Part shown: positions 20,331-32,093 of the stretch, piece after piece
Numbering within the stretch: the first letter of the stretch is position 1
How the letters are laid out: each line of letters begins with the position of its first letter
Assembly (NCBI GenBank): GCA_026239495.1
Contig: CP110830.1
Span: 124,001 to 188,000 of the forward strand
Length of the DNA stretch: 64,000 nt
Direction of reading: 5' to 3'
DNA from: Spiroplasma phoeniceum
GTDB lineage: Bacteria > Bacillota_I > Bacilli_A > Mycoplasmatales > Mycoplasmataceae
The notes under the pieces: generated by a model
The model's input: only the letters and a program-made list of their open reading frames with translations
Told to the model about the DNA's origin: nothing
Database searches by the model: none
Position numbers and translations under genes: made by a program

Positions 20331-21400
20331 AGACTTCTTGCGATACCTGGTTTTATTATTAAAATATTATTATAAAATATAATTTATGAGGATATTAAAT
20401 TATGAAATTTGATGAATTTAAAAATATTAATGATAAAGAATGATTAAGATTAACAGGAATAAAACAAGATATTTTTAATAAAATGTTAGATATTTTACAA
20501 GTAGCTGAAATAGAAAAATTTAAAAAAGGTGGCAAAGCTAATAAATTATCACTAGAAAATCGATTATTGATGACTTTATCGTATTGACGAGAATATCGAA
20601 CTTATTTTCATCTTGGAAAAAATTTTGGAATTAGTGAAGCTAATTGTTATCGCAATATCAAGTGAATTGAAGATATTTTAATTAAACACCCTGATTTTCA
20701 GCAAGTTGCTGGTAAAAAAGCACTAATAAATGATTATTTTAATGATAAAACTATTATTATTGATGTTACCGAAACCCCAATCCAACGCCCAAAAAAAGAC
20801 AAAAACAATCTTATTCTGGTAAAAAGAAAAAACACACTATTAAAACACAAGTAATTATCGAACAAGAAACCAAAAAAATTATTGCAACAAGTTTTTCGCT
20901 TGGTAAAAAACACGATTATGCTTTATTTAAAGAATCAAAAATCGCAATTTTAAAAAATACCAAATTAATAGTTGATAGTGGTTATCAAGGAATACAAAAA
21001 ATTCACAATAATGTTATAATTCCCACAAAGAAAACTAAGAAAAAACATTTAAATAAAGAACAAAAACAACATAATAGACTAGTTTCAAAAATAAGAATTA
21101 TTATTGAAAATATTTTTGCTATTCTTAAAAAATTTAAAATTATTACAGAAAAATATCGCAATCGTAGAAAACGATTTAGTTTAAGATTTAATTTAATTGC
21201 TTCAATTTATAATTTACAATTATTATAGTTATCATAAAAGATTTATTTAAAATTAACGAATTTGAATAATAAAATAATTTTTCGTTGTGGCAAAATATTA
21301 AATTTTTAAATAAAAGACATAATTAATTAAAATTATAATTTTATATTAACCCCTTTTTACAAATATTTGAAATTATTTTAATGGGTTATGCAAGAAGTCT
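20331..21400 (+). mobile_element. IS5-family subfamily A copy, intact
   Basis: A 1,070-bp element with perfect 11-bp ends and ATT target duplication (20,328-20,330 and 21,401-21,403). Both overlapping transposase frames are open. Confidence 0.93.
20402..21228 (+). CDS. IS5-family transposase, ORF A/B fused by -1 frameshift
   Basis: ORF A (20,402-20,854, 150 residues with TGA-Trp) overlaps ORF B in the -1 frame. At 20,791-20,797 a run of seven A follows CC and precedes G, reading CCA-AAA-AAA-GAC. A one-base slip back there joins ORF A to ORF B and gives one 275-residue DDE transposase. The fused product carries IIDVTETPIQRPKK (catalytic Asp region) and LIVDSGYQGIQ (second Asp). The 827-nt length and the A7 run are shared by all five intact copies, so the shift is probably programmed, not damage. 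Confidence 0.85.
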
Positions 21401-21590
21401 ATTATATGTTAAAAAATAAAATTTTAATTTTAATTTTAAAACTTTTCACTGTATAATTAAATAGAATATGTTATTAATAATTAAAATGATAATTATAATT
21501 ACTTTAATTATTGGTTCACAATAGGATTTTTAATTAACTATAACGAAAGATATAATTTAAAATAAAAGGAAATATGCGTGGGTGATTAAA

Positions 21591-22343
21591 ATGAGAACAG
21601 ATTTCAAAAAATATTTTCAATTATTTTTTAATATATTTTTTATTTTGTTTACTTTATATTTTAGAATTTCGTTATTTTTACTTTATTTTGTTCCACATTA
21701 TACAAATTGAACATTTGTTAGTATTTCACTAAATTTAACTTATATTGTTTTAATAACGGGTGATTTTTTATTTTTCTTAGCTGTTTTAATACAAATTTTA
21801 AGTGATTTTAAACATTATAAAAGGATTATCTTACAATGAGATAATATTTTAAAAGCTAATGTTATTGTAATTTTATTTTGATTAGCAAATATTTTTTGAT
21901 TATTATACACTATTTATTGAAATATTACGATAAAAGGATTATTTAGTCGTTTTACGCATTTTTATTTTCAACTTTATCAATCAATTTTAATTTCGTTTTA
22001 TTTCTTTTATGCTTTATTTATTATTACCTTTTTTATTGCTTTATTCATATTACGGATTTATTTAATTTATTGGTATAAAATTAATGATTTAATTTATTTT
22101 AATCCGTTTCTTAATCTAACATTATTTTTAAATATTTTGGAACCGCATCTTTTTATGCGGTATCGAATTAATATATCAGTTATTTTTTTATTAAAAAAAC
22201 TAATTATTATTTCATTTATTATTGCAAATATTATTAAAACATATCGATTAATTCTTTTTAAAAAGGAACCAAACCCCGCCACAACAGCGCAGTATTATTA
22301 CCGAAATTTTAAAAAAATAATATTTTTAAAATTAATAAACTAA
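21591..22343 (+). CDS. polytopic membrane protein, unknown function
   Basis: A 250-residue, very hydrophobic protein with about five membrane helices and aromatic-rich segments; Trp codons are mostly TGA. The start at ATG 21,591 follows GGGTGA. The last 30 residues are basic (KKEPNPATTAQYYYRNFKK) and probably cytoplasmic. The family is not recognised. It is followed 54 bases later by a lipoprotein gene on the same strand, suggesting a two-gene envelope operon. Base composition is among the lowest in GC here. Confidence 0.72.
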
Positions 22344-22397
22344 TTTTAATATTAACTATGTAATAAAAATTATTGAAAAACAAAGGAGAATAAAATA

Positions 22398-23537
22398 ATG
22401 AAAAAATTAATTATGATTTTAGCATCAGTATCACTATCAAGCCCAATTATTGGGACAACAATTGCATGTCATAGTCATAAAAATGGGGGTGAAATTAATA
22501 CAACAGGAATACCAACTGTTGGTGCTATTAAAGCAAATTTAAAAAAAGCAGGCTATGATCTTGATAACTTAGATGTTGATTTAGCGCCAGGAATGAAAAC
22601 AGCAATTATTCGTTTTATTCCAGATGTTCCAAATCGCCCATTTTTAACAAAAAAAGTTGATTTAAAATGAACAACAAATGATATTAGTAAAATTATTACT
22701 TTTACATCATTGCCATATGATAATGGTTCTGGAACAAAATTAACAGTCGATGAAGTGTTAACTGTTGTTAATATTTTAAATGGAACAAATTTTACTTTTT
22801 CTGATATTGAAATAAATCTTGATCAAGAAATTAGTCAATGAGTAATTAGGCCAAAACCAGGCGGTAATTTTACTGGTTCAGCAGTTGAAATTGTTAATGA
22901 GCCAATTACATTATTGCAAGCATTTCCATTAAAAAATATTGGTTATATTTATATCGCTGATGAAGTCTGGGCAGATTATAAAAAAGACCCCGAGGGCACA
23001 ACAATGAATATGACAGCATCAATTATGGAGTTTGTTGGGGACCGAAATCGTTTCGCAAGTTTATATAAATATGCAATGATAAAAGCGATGACGGGAGCTT
23101 TAGATGGTGGAATTGAAATATCAATTAATCAAGATAGTGGGGAAGGGACTTTAAAAATTACAACGGAAGTTGAGCGTGTTATTAATCATTCAACACTAAC
23201 TGCTAATTTTACAGTCAAGACAACACCACGTAAGTTTTTAACGCAAGATAATGTTAAACCAACAGAAAAATTAATCCCTGTTAAATTAGATAAGATTTAT
23301 ACAAAAGAAACTGAAAACGAACTTCGTTATGATCTTGTTACAAAGCTATTAGGAAAACAATTCGCTGATCAATATCAGGAGATTTGATGTAATGAAATTT
23401 GAGCAACTTTTAATGAGGATGGCAAAGGATCGACTATTGAGGCTAAACCAGGCTCAAAAATTTTAGCAGCTTCTGATACTTTAGCCTCTTTAATGACAAA
23501 AATTCCAGATTATAAATTAAATGTTACATTTGAATAA
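22398..23537 (+). CDS. surface lipoprotein, unknown function
   Basis: A 379-residue protein with a lipoprotein signal peptide: MKKLIMILASVSLSSPIIGTTIAC, with Cys24 as the lipidation site. The mature part begins with a polar linker (HSHKNGGEINT) and has several TGA-Trp. No enzyme motif was seen. A GGAG ribosome-binding site precedes the ATG. Mollicute lipoproteins of this kind sit on the outer face of the single membrane and often serve adhesion or transport. A terminator follows directly. Family not recognised beyond the lipobox. Confidence 0.8.
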
Positions 23538-23541
23538 AAAA

Positions 23542-23575
23542 AATAAACTCATTAATCTTATGAGTTTATTTTTTT
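23542..23575 (+). terminator. terminator after lipoprotein gene
   Basis: An 11-bp stem AATAAACTCAT/ATGAGTTTATT with a 7-base loop is followed by a T-run, 5 bases after the stop codon. Confidence 0.88.
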
Positions 23576-23645
23576 ATTTGAACAGGCTATAATTAAAATT
23601 ATTGCGGAATACAATAAAACATTAAAATATTTAGGGGGGAATACA

Positions 23646-24809
23646 ATGACAAAAATTTCATATGTTTTATTAGGAATTATTTTAATTATTTTAGTTACTT
23701 TTCTAATAATTTATTTAGTAAAAACACATAAAAAACCGCTTGTAAATAATGATTCAGAATTATTACAGAAAGATATTCAAGCATCAAAAGAATTATTAGA
23801 GAAACAAGGATTAGGATTACAAAATCAACTTTCTGAACAAAAAAGAGAATTATTAACTTTAATTAGTGAATTTCAAAAAAATTCAGTTAAAAATGATACT
23901 AAATTTAATCAAAACTTAACAAGTTTAAATGAAGGATTAAGTAATTTTCAAAATAACTTGTCAAAGCAAGATACTGACTTAAAAAATAATTTAAACCATC
24001 AAGGTGAAATTATTTCCAAATCATTTACTGATGTTTTATCAAATTTAAAAGTTTTAAAAGAATCAACTACAACATTAAAAGAAGTTGAAGAAAAAGTTAA
24101 AACTTTAAATGATATTTTTTTAAATAATAAAAAACGAGGTAATTTAGGTGAATATTTATTAGAAAAAGTCTTAAGTAATATTTATGGTGAAGGTCATCAA
24201 GGATGAGACCGCCAATATAAATTGCCGACAGGAACTGTTGTTGATGCATTAGTTAAAACTGGTGGAACAAAAGAAAACATTGCTATTGATGCAAAATTTC
24301 CATTAACAAATTATAATAAATACTTAGAAGCAAGTGATACCGTAATTAAAAATAAATATTTAAATCTTTTTAAACAAGATTTAAAAGATCGAATTAATGA
24401 AGTTGCCAAGTATATTAATCTTGAAAATGAAATTTCAAGTGCAATTATGTTTGTTCCTTCCGAAGATTTATTCTCATTTATTTATGGCCAATTTCCAGAT
24501 GATATTATTACTTTTGCATTTAAAAAACGTGTGTGAGTTACTTCACCAACAACATTATCAGCAATTTTATTTTTTTTAGAAAAAAATATGCGTGAAGTTG
24601 CTTTTAATCAAAATATTGAAGTTATTAAAACTAATTTATTAAAAATAAAAGGCGAATTTGATCGTTGAGTTGAACGTTGACAAGAGTTTACGAAAAATTT
24701 TGCAAAATTTAATACTAATATTGAACAATTAAATATTACACATAATAAAATTCATAGTCAATATCAAAAAATTTTAAATGAGCAACAGCTAGAACAACCA
24801 ACAAATTAA
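23646..24809 (+). CDS. rmuC: DNA recombination protein RmuC-like
   Basis: RmuC-family proteins are predicted nucleases that limit recombination at inverted repeats. The 387-residue protein has one N-terminal membrane helix (residues about 6-26), then a coiled-coil region rich in Gln and Lys (to about 155). It then has the conserved RmuC core with NKKRGNLGEYLLEKVL, VVDALVKTGGTKENIAIDAK, AIMFVPSEDLFSFIY and VWVTSPTTLSAIL. The core is complete and TGA-Trp codons fit. It is flanked by terminators on both sides and so is probably transcribed alone. No damage was seen, notable beside so many pseudogenes. Confidence 0.92.
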
Positions 24810-24827
24810 AATGAATGACTATAAAAG

Positions 24828-24855
24828 AAAAATATCTTACTTCTAAGATATTTTT
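24828..24855 (+). terminator. terminator after rmuC
   Basis: The stem AAAAATATCTTA/TAAGATATTTTT around a 4-base loop ends in T residues, 18 bases after the rmuC stop. Confidence 0.8.
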
Positions 24856-24968
24856 AAATAATTTCTGAAATTAATCTTCAACAGAACTTCAATATTGTTT
24901 TCCTTATTATTGATTTTAATTAAAGTTATAATTATGTAAAGGAAAACACAAGGAAAGGAAGAATAAAA

Positions 24969-25689
24969 ATGAAATCACTAACAATGAAATTAAAACTTTT
25001 TAATGGCGTTGAAATCCCATTAATTGGGCTAGGAACATATAAAATGAATGATGAGCATGAATTTTATCAAGCTGTTATTGTCGCATTACAAAATGATTAT
25101 CGTCATATTGATACTGCTCAATTCTATGGAAATGAAGAATTAATTGGCAAAGCAATCAAAGATAGTGGAGTTCCAGGAAAAGAAATCTTTTTAATAAGTA
25201 AGATTTGAAATGCTAATCATAAGTACGAGGTGGCATTACAGGAAGTAGATAACATACTAACACAGTTAGATACGGATTATTTAGATTTATGTTTAGTTCA
25301 TTGGCTGCCTGCCAATCGAAATAAATTTTTTCGTGCGTTAGAGACGGTGTATAAAGCAAAAAAATCGTGCAATTGGAGTCAGCAATTTTGAAGTTAGCCA
25401 CTTACAAGAGTTAATCGCAATTAGTGAAATCAAACCAATGGTTAATCAATTTAAAGTTCATCCTGGTTTAAATAATAATGATGTTTTTAAATTTTGCCAA
25501 GCAAACAACATTATTATTGAATCATGAACAACTTTAATGCAAGGACAATGTATGACAAATTCAACTGTTCTTAAAATTGCAGAAAAACACCAGAAAAGTC
25601 ATGCCCAAATTTGTTTAAAATGAGCAATACAACAAAATATTGTTGTTATTCCAAAATCAACCCATAAGGAACGTATTATTGCTAATTAA
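24969..25689 (+). pseudogene. aldo/keto reductase, frameshifted and truncated
   Basis: NADPH-dependent reductases of this family reduce carbonyls. Present are NGVEIPLIGLGTYKM, the catalytic Asp/Tyr region YRHIDTAQFYGNEELIGKAI, DTDYLDLCLVHWLP, RAIGVSNFEVSHLQELI and VVIPKSTHKERIIAN. A run of seven A near 25,363 shifts the frame just before RAIGVSNF; six A would restore it. The C-terminal 20-30 residues usual after PKSTHKERI are also missing, since TAA follows IIAN. Either change would probably prevent function. Confidence 0.85.
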
Positions 25690-25848
25690 AAGATAGTTTA
25701 TCAAAAGGAATGATTCAATGAAAAAACTGCTTAGTTTTTTTTGGAACGATTCTGTAGTATACCACACACATTTTGAAGATTATAAGAAAACAAGAAAAAA
25801 TAATAAAATATATAATTTAAAATATAAAAACATCATTAAAAATGATAC

Positions 25849-26839
25849 TGCACAGTTTCAAATAACTGAGAATTATTTTTTTAATTTAAAATGCTTTTTA
25901 ATTCAAATTGAATTGGAGGCACTTTTAATTTTAAAACCCTTCTATAATTATTATGATAGCATTACAAAAGTTGAGGTTTTATAAAAAATATAAATAAAAT
26001 AATTGGATAAATTTTTAAAAATCCTGATTTATTAGTGTTTTAAATTCATCAATAATAGTAAAAAAATACTTTTTATACCAAAACCTCAACCTTTTTCTTA
26101 CTACCATTATTATACTCAACAATATAATTATCTATCATATTTTTAGCTCATTAAAATTTTTGTATTTTGTTATATTTTTATTTTCTGTTTTTAAAATTGA
26201 AAACCAATTTTCAATAGGTGAATTATCTAAACAATTTCCACGTCGAGACATACTTATAGTTACTCCATAATCTCTTAATAAATCAAAATATGCATGTGAA
26301 GTAAAATGAATGCCTTGATCAGAATTAATTATTAATTGACCAGGTTTAATTTTTCGATTAATTAAGCTTTGTTTTAAACAATTAATTACTCAATTTACTG
26401 TTGAACTTACTGTTAGTGATTATCCAACAATTGCATTACTAAATAAGTCTTTAATAGCAAATAAATATACTGATTATGAATATATTTTAATTATTGTAAT
26501 ATCAATTGATCATTTTTGATTCATTTGATTATAATGAAAATTACGTTTAAGTAAATAGAGGTATTTTTTATGTTCATATAACATATTATTAAAATGTTTA
26601 ATTCGTTTTTTATGTTTAATTCTAACTTCAGAACATATTTGTAATATCTTCATATAACGATATACAGTAATTGCTGATATTTTTATTTTTTGTTCTTCTT
26701 TTCATTCATATTTTTCATGAATATTTTTATATTTATTTCATGTATTATATGAAATGCATAATATTTTTTAAAATCATCTTAATGGTAAGATTGAGTTGTT
26801 ATTTAATTCGTTTTTAATAAAATCAATTTGTTTTCTAAT
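25849..26839 (-). mobile_element. IS3-family element (type 2), truncated, carrying a MITE
   Basis: Minus-strand IS3 element whose 3' end reads TGCACAGTTTCAAATAACTG near 25,849. The reading frame encodes the C-terminal integrase domain with SDQGIHFTSHAYFDLLRDYG, SMSRRGNCLDNSPIENWF and YNNYRRVLKLKMPPIQFEL, giving the D and E of the DDE triad. A 151-bp element interrupts it at 25,955. The 5' part beyond 26,839 is lost next to an IS5 copy. Internal stops occur. A short frame at 25,718-25,848 (MKKLLSFFWNDSVVYHTHFE) just before it may be the start of an unknown gene cut off by this element. Confidence 0.82.
25955..26105. repeat. 151-bp MITE-like element, copy 1
   Basis: A non-coding 151-bp element with imperfect inverted ends (GATAG...AAAGTTGAGGTTTT and the complement of AAAACCTCAACC...CTACC). 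It is flanked by a perfect 8-bp repeat ATTATTAT at 25,947-25,954 and 26,106-26,113. The uninterrupted IS3 sequence at about 41,830 confirms the empty site. A second copy of identical length lies at 31,836 in reverse orientation. Confidence 0.9.
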
Positions 26840-27913
26840 AAACTTCTTGCTTAACCTATTAAAAAATTGCAAATATTTGTAAAAAGACACTAATATAAAA
26901 ATATAATTTTAATTAATTATGTTTTTTATTTAAAAATTTAATATTTTGCCACAACAAAAAATGAATTTATTATTTAAATTCTTTAATTTTAAATAAATCT
27001 TCTATGCTAGCTGCAAATTATAAATTGAAGCAATTAAATTAAATCTTAAACTAAATCGTTTTCTTCGATTACGATATTTTTCTGTAATAATTTTAAATTT
27101 TTTAAGAATAGCAAAAATATTTTCAATAATAATTCTCATTTTTAAAACTATTCTATTACGTTGTTTTTGTACTTTATTTAAAGGGTTTTTCTTTGTTTTT
27201 TTTGTAGGTATTAGAACATTATTGTGAATTTTTTGAATTCCTTGATAACCACTATCAACTATTAATTTGGTATTTTTTAAAATTGAGATTTTTGATTCTT
27301 TAAATAAATCATAATCATGTTTTTTTCCAAACGAAAAACTTGTTGCAATATTTTTTTGGTTTATTGTTCGATAATTACTTGTGTTTTAATGGTGTGTTTT
27401 TTCTTTTTACCAGAATAAGATTGTTTTTGTCTTTTTTTAAGCGTTGGATTGGGGTTCCGGAAACATCAATAATAATAGTTTTATCATTAAAATAATCATT
27501 TATTAGTGATTTTTTACCAGCGAGTTGTTGAAAATCAGGGTGTTTAATTAAAATATCTTCAATTCACTTGATATTGCGATAACAACTAGATTCACTAATA
27601 TCAAAACTTTTAGCAAGATGAAAATAAGTCCGATATTCTCGTCAATACGATAAAGTCATCAGTAGCCGATTTTCTAGTGATAATTTATTAGTTTTGCCAC
27701 CTTTTTTAAATTTTTCTATTTCAGCTACTTGTAAAATATTTAACATTTTATTAAAAGTAGCTTTTTTGCTCAGGTTAATCGCAATAATTCTTTATCATTA
27801 ATAAAATTAAATTTATCAAATTTCATAATTTTAATCTCCTATAATTTCTATTTTAATTTAAAAATATTTTATAGGAATTTTAAAATAATTATATTAGGTT
27901 ATGCAAGAAGTCT
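26840..27913 (-). mobile_element. IS5-family subfamily B copy, decayed
   Basis: A full-length copy with one mutated end (AAACTTCTTGC) and AAT target duplication at both sides. The transposase has frameshifts (near 27,345 and 27,768) and altered motifs, so it is inactive. It separates an IS3 fragment from a GNAT pseudogene. Confidence 0.85.
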
Positions 27914-28210
27914 AATATGTAATTAGTTTTGAAAATAAAATTTTAGGTTATGGTGATTATCATACCCAACAAAATCAAATCACCGATTTATATGTTGACC
28001 CTGAATATCAAGGGCGATATTTTGGCAAAAAATTTCTAAAACAGTTAGAATTAGAAGCATAAAAAAAACGGTTTTTTAGATATTACTGTGGATGCTTTTT
28101 TACTAGCTGTTGCTTTTTTTCAAAAGCATCATTATATTGCAATTAAGAAAAATGTTCATATTTATTCACAACAAGAAGTTTTAACCTATTTTATGAAAAA
28201 ATATTTTTAA
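27914..28210 (+). pseudogene. GNAT acetyltransferase fragment
   Basis: The C-terminal part of a GCN5-related N-acetyltransferase. The segment QITDLYVDPEYQGRYFGKKF carries the acetyl-CoA binding signature (V-x-P-x-Q-x-x-x-x-G), followed by LDITVDAFLLAVAFFQKHHY. The N-terminus is absent on the left, where the IS5 copy ends. A TAA and frameshift in an A-run near 28,062 break the rest. It ends at TAA 28,208-28,210. The substrate cannot be guessed. Confidence 0.78.
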
Positions 28211-28407
28211 TTCAATAGAAAAAAATGTATAATATATAAAATAAAATAAACAACGAGTAATGTTGAACAAATTAAATTTATATCCAAAAGTGTTAAAAAA
28301 TTTTAAATTTTTAAATTAACTAAAATTGAATTTTCTTTCAATTAAGCTAATTTTAAAATCAAAAACAGAATTAACTTTTGCTAAAAAAGAAACAATTTTT
28401 AAATTTA

Positions 28408-28709
28408 ATGCGTCAACAATATAATATTAAGATTAAAGCAAATTATAATGCACATCCAATAGGTCAAACCCAGCAGCGTAAACAAGCACTTAGTTTAGAA
28501 AAATTAAAAAAGATTCAAAAAAATATTCTCAGCAAAGAACATTAAAAAATAAAAAATAACAAGAGATAACAAATATTTATCAAAAGCGACCTTCTTTTAG
28601 CCAAGGTAATTTATTAGAATTAACGAAGCAAATGATTAATTTATCACGTAATGCTTCAAACAATTACAATCGAATGGGGCAAGGTGTTGTAAAATGACGA
28701 AATCCTTAA
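28408..28709 (+). pseudogene. unrecognised gene remnant
   Basis: Two readable stretches in different frames (MRQQYNIKIKANYNAHPIGQ, and later RPSFSQGNLLELTKQMINLS ending WRNP) look like the decayed end of one small basic protein. I do not recognise the family. The surrounding 28,211-28,902 holds no other gene; a promoter-like TATAAT lies at 28,861. Confidence 0.4.
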
Positions 28710-28902
28710 AAATTTATAATTTAAGTAAAATTAAAATCAGAAATAATATTTATGATTTTAATTTTTTATTTACATCTTAAATAAAAATAAATAATTTTAT
28801 TTACAAAAAAATTCATGATTAAGAAGTAAAAATAACTTTTTTAAAATAAAATTTTTAAGTTATAATAATTAACAACACAGTAAAATAGAAAGGTAATTAG
28901 TG

Positions 28903-31725
28903 ATGGAAGAATACATATCCCACAATAATAGCAACTTAGAAACTAATTTAAAAACTAATTTTGAAACAGGCTTAACTTCAGAAGAAGTAATTGTTCGGCA
29001 AAAACAATATGGAAAAAATGAATTACCAAAAAGTAAAGTAAGCCCATGATATGTTATTTTTGGCAAAGCCTTAATTGAACCAATCCAATTAATTTTAATT
29101 GCAGCAGCTGTAATTTCAGTAATTGCGCCAATGATTGGAAATAATTGACAAATTCAGGGCGAATATTTTATTGATTTTTCAGTAATTGCAGCAATTGTTA
29201 TCCTTGATGCAATTTTAGAAACAATCCAAACAGTAAAAGCACGGAAATCAATGGCCGCCTTAAAATCTTTATCAAAACCAAAAGCGGTCGTAATTCGAAA
29301 TGATTCTCAGCAAGAAATTCCAGCCAATGAATTAACGGTTGGTGATATTGTTATTTTAGAAGCAGGAAAATATGTTCCAGCGGAACTACGCATTATTGAA
29401 CAATCTGATGTATTTATTGATGAAGCAATTTTAACAGGAGAAAGTGTTCCTGTTCATAAAACAGCACACCCAATTGAACCAACAACAATTTTGGCAGAAA
29501 TGAAAAATATTGCTTTCATGTCAACTTTTATTACAGCGGGGCGAGCAGTTGGTGTAGTTATTAAGGTTGGTCAACAAACAGAAATTGGAAAAATTGCAAC
29601 AACAATTAATGAAACAGAAGAAACTGCTACAAATTTAGAAAAAAAACTAACAAAGTTTTCGTATTGAATTGCCGGCTTAAGTTTTATTATTGCTATTGTT
29701 ATTTTTTTAGCATTATATTTTAATGGTAATAAAAGTGGATGAACTAATTATTTAATGGTATCAATTACTTTAACAATTGGGGTGATTCCAGAATCATTAT
29801 CAGCAGTTGTTTCGATTACTTTATCATTTTCAACCAAACGAATGGCAAAACAAAATGTGATTGTCAAAAAACTTGCTAGTATGGAAACATTAGGAAGTAT
29901 CAATGTTATTTGTACTGATAAAACAGGAACTTTAACACAAAATAAAATGACAGTTAAAAAAGTATTGATTAATAATGCTGTAATTAATGCTGACGAATAC
30001 GTTAATAGTAGTTTGGATCAGCAACAAGATTTATTTTTAAAAGCATTAGTTTTATGTAATGATAGCGTTACTGAAGATAAAGAACGGATTGGTGATCCAA
30101 CAGAATTAGCACTAGTTGATTATGCTGAATTATTTGCTTATGATGAGCAAGATTCGCGTGATAAATGAGAACGAATTGATGAAGTTCCTTTTGATTCTGA
30201 ACGGAAATTAATGTCAACTTTAAATGTGATTGAAGGCGTTAGTACAACTTTTACAAAAGGTGCATTGGATAGTTTATTAGAACGTTGTGATCGTATTATT
30301 ATTCAGAATAAAATTTTAACATTAACAAAAAAAGATAAAGCATTGTTGTTAAAGTTAGCAGACGATTTATCAGCGCAAGCATTACGGGTATTATCTTTTG
30401 CTTATAATACTAATTTTGATGATGAACAAGACCCCGAGGCGTTAGAAAAAAATTTAATTTTTTTAGGAGCTGTTGGTATGATTGACCCTGTTCGTCAATC
30501 TGCTATTGAAGCAGTAAAAAAAGCACATGCTGCTGGAATTAAAGTTGTTATGATTACTGGCGATCATGCAACAACTGCTCTAGCAATTGCAAAAGAATTA
30601 GACTTAGCTTATTCAGAATATGAAGTAATTTCTTCAGAGCAGTTAAATGCAATGACAGATAATCAATTAATTCGAATTGTTGACAATATTAAAGTATTTG
30701 CACGAGTTAATCCTGAACATAAAGTTCGGATTGTTAATATTTTACAGCAGAAAGATTATCTTGTGTCAATGACAGGAGATGGGGTTAATGATGCTCCAAG
30801 TTTAGTAAAAGCTGATATTGGGGTAGCAATGGGAATTACTGGAACGGATGTTGCAAATCAAGCGGCTGATGTTATTTTAACGGATGATAATTTTGAAACA
30901 ATTATTAAAGGGGTTAATGAAGGCCGTAATGTTTATCAAAAAATTCGCCGAGCAATTACGTTTGTGATTGGGGTTAATTTAGCAAATGTTTTATCAATTT
31001 TTATTTTATCCTTAATTAACCATGTTTCACCAGTTGAAGCAACTGATATTTTATGAATGAATTTAGTTGTTGAATCAATTTTAGCAATTTGTATTGGAAT
31101 GTCTGATAATGATGATACATTAATGACAATTAAACCAGCGCAAGGGAAGAATCCTTTATTTCGAAATATTTGAGGACCGATGATTCGCATTACGGTCTTA
31201 ACAACAAGTGTTTGTGTTGGCGCTTATTATTTTGGAATGAGTTTTGTACCAACCCAAGCATACGAATATTATGGTTACCAAACAGTTTTTGATTTTTTAC
31301 GAAGTAGTGATCCTAATATTACAATTGAAATTAAATTGCAAATTTCTGATTTTGGCCGAACAGGAATTTTTATTGCTTTAACTTGTGCACCAAGTATTTT
31401 TGTTAATACTGTTAATTTAACAAATTGAAAAATAAAACAACGTTTTATTCCAATTATTAATCGACCATTAATTTATGCCGCAATAGGATCAGTTTTATTA
31501 AATATTGTTATTTTGTTTATTCCTTGAATTAATAATAAAGTATTAAACTTAAATGATTTAGAAGTTTATAATTTAAATAATTGATATTTTATTCCTTCTT
31601 GTTTAGCAATGGAAATGATTCCTGTCACAATTATTGTGATAATTGATGCTTGTCATTTTTGATGACATCATGGGTTAAAACAACACTTACGAAAACTTGG
31701 TAAAATTAAAATAAGAAAGTTATAA
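28903..31725 (+). CDS. P-type cation-transporting ATPase (P2 type, calcium-pump-like)
   Basis: A 940-residue ion pump. Signatures in order: the actuator motif LTGESVPVHK (about residue 183), the membrane PES motif in TIGVIPESLSAVV (about 290), the phosphorylation site CTDKTGTLTQNKMTVKK, the nucleotide-binding KGALDSLLERC, and the hinge MTGDGVNDAPSLVKADIGVA. About ten membrane helices flank these in the P2 layout, and the N-terminus is a cation-ATPase N domain. Frame is continuous with many TGA-Trp. Start ATG 28,903 follows AAAGGT. PES instead of PEG/PEA in M4 is compatible with several ions, so Ca2+ is an inference. It appears fully intact. Confidence 0.93.
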
Positions 31726-31795
31726 AGAAATAATTGTATTTGTAAATTGTACCATGAAGTGTAGCACTTTATTTGAATTTCATTATAACACGAAT

Positions 31796-31830
31796 AAAAT
31801 AAATTTTCAATATAATTTATTTTAAAAAAA
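31796..31830 (+). terminator. likely terminator after the ATPase gene
   Basis: Inverted repeat AAAATAAATT/AATTTATTTT with a short loop; the AT-only stem makes it weak. Confidence 0.5.
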
Positions 31831-31835
31831 TTTAT

Positions 31836-31986
31836 GGTAGTAAGAAAAGGGTTGAGGTTTTGGTATAAAAAGTATTTTTTTAATGTTATTGATGAATTTA
31901 AAACACTAATAAATCAGGATTTTTAAAAATTTATCCAATTATTTTATTTATATTTTTTATAAAACCTCAACTTTTGTAATGCTATC
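31836..31986. repeat. 151-bp MITE-like element, copy 2
   Basis: The reverse complement of the element at 25,955-26,105 with only a few differences and exactly the same length. It is flanked by a perfect 8-bp repeat AAATTTAT at 31,828-31,835 and 31,987-31,994. The site is just downstream of the ATPase terminator. Confidence 0.9.
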
Positions 31987-32093
31987 AAATTTATTAGTTT
32001 TGTTTTAAATTTATGAATTTTGGCACACTGAAAAATAAAATGATAAAATTTTTATAAGTAATTATATTAAAAATTAAACATTTGTATAAAAAA

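Noticed and set aside
22137-22343. Separate small gene at the end of the membrane-protein gene
   Set aside because: It is the C-terminal part of the 250-residue membrane protein once TGA is read as Trp.
28211-28902. Possible additional gene before the P-type ATPase
   Set aside because: Only short stretches in shifting frames; at most a decayed remnant, recorded as such.
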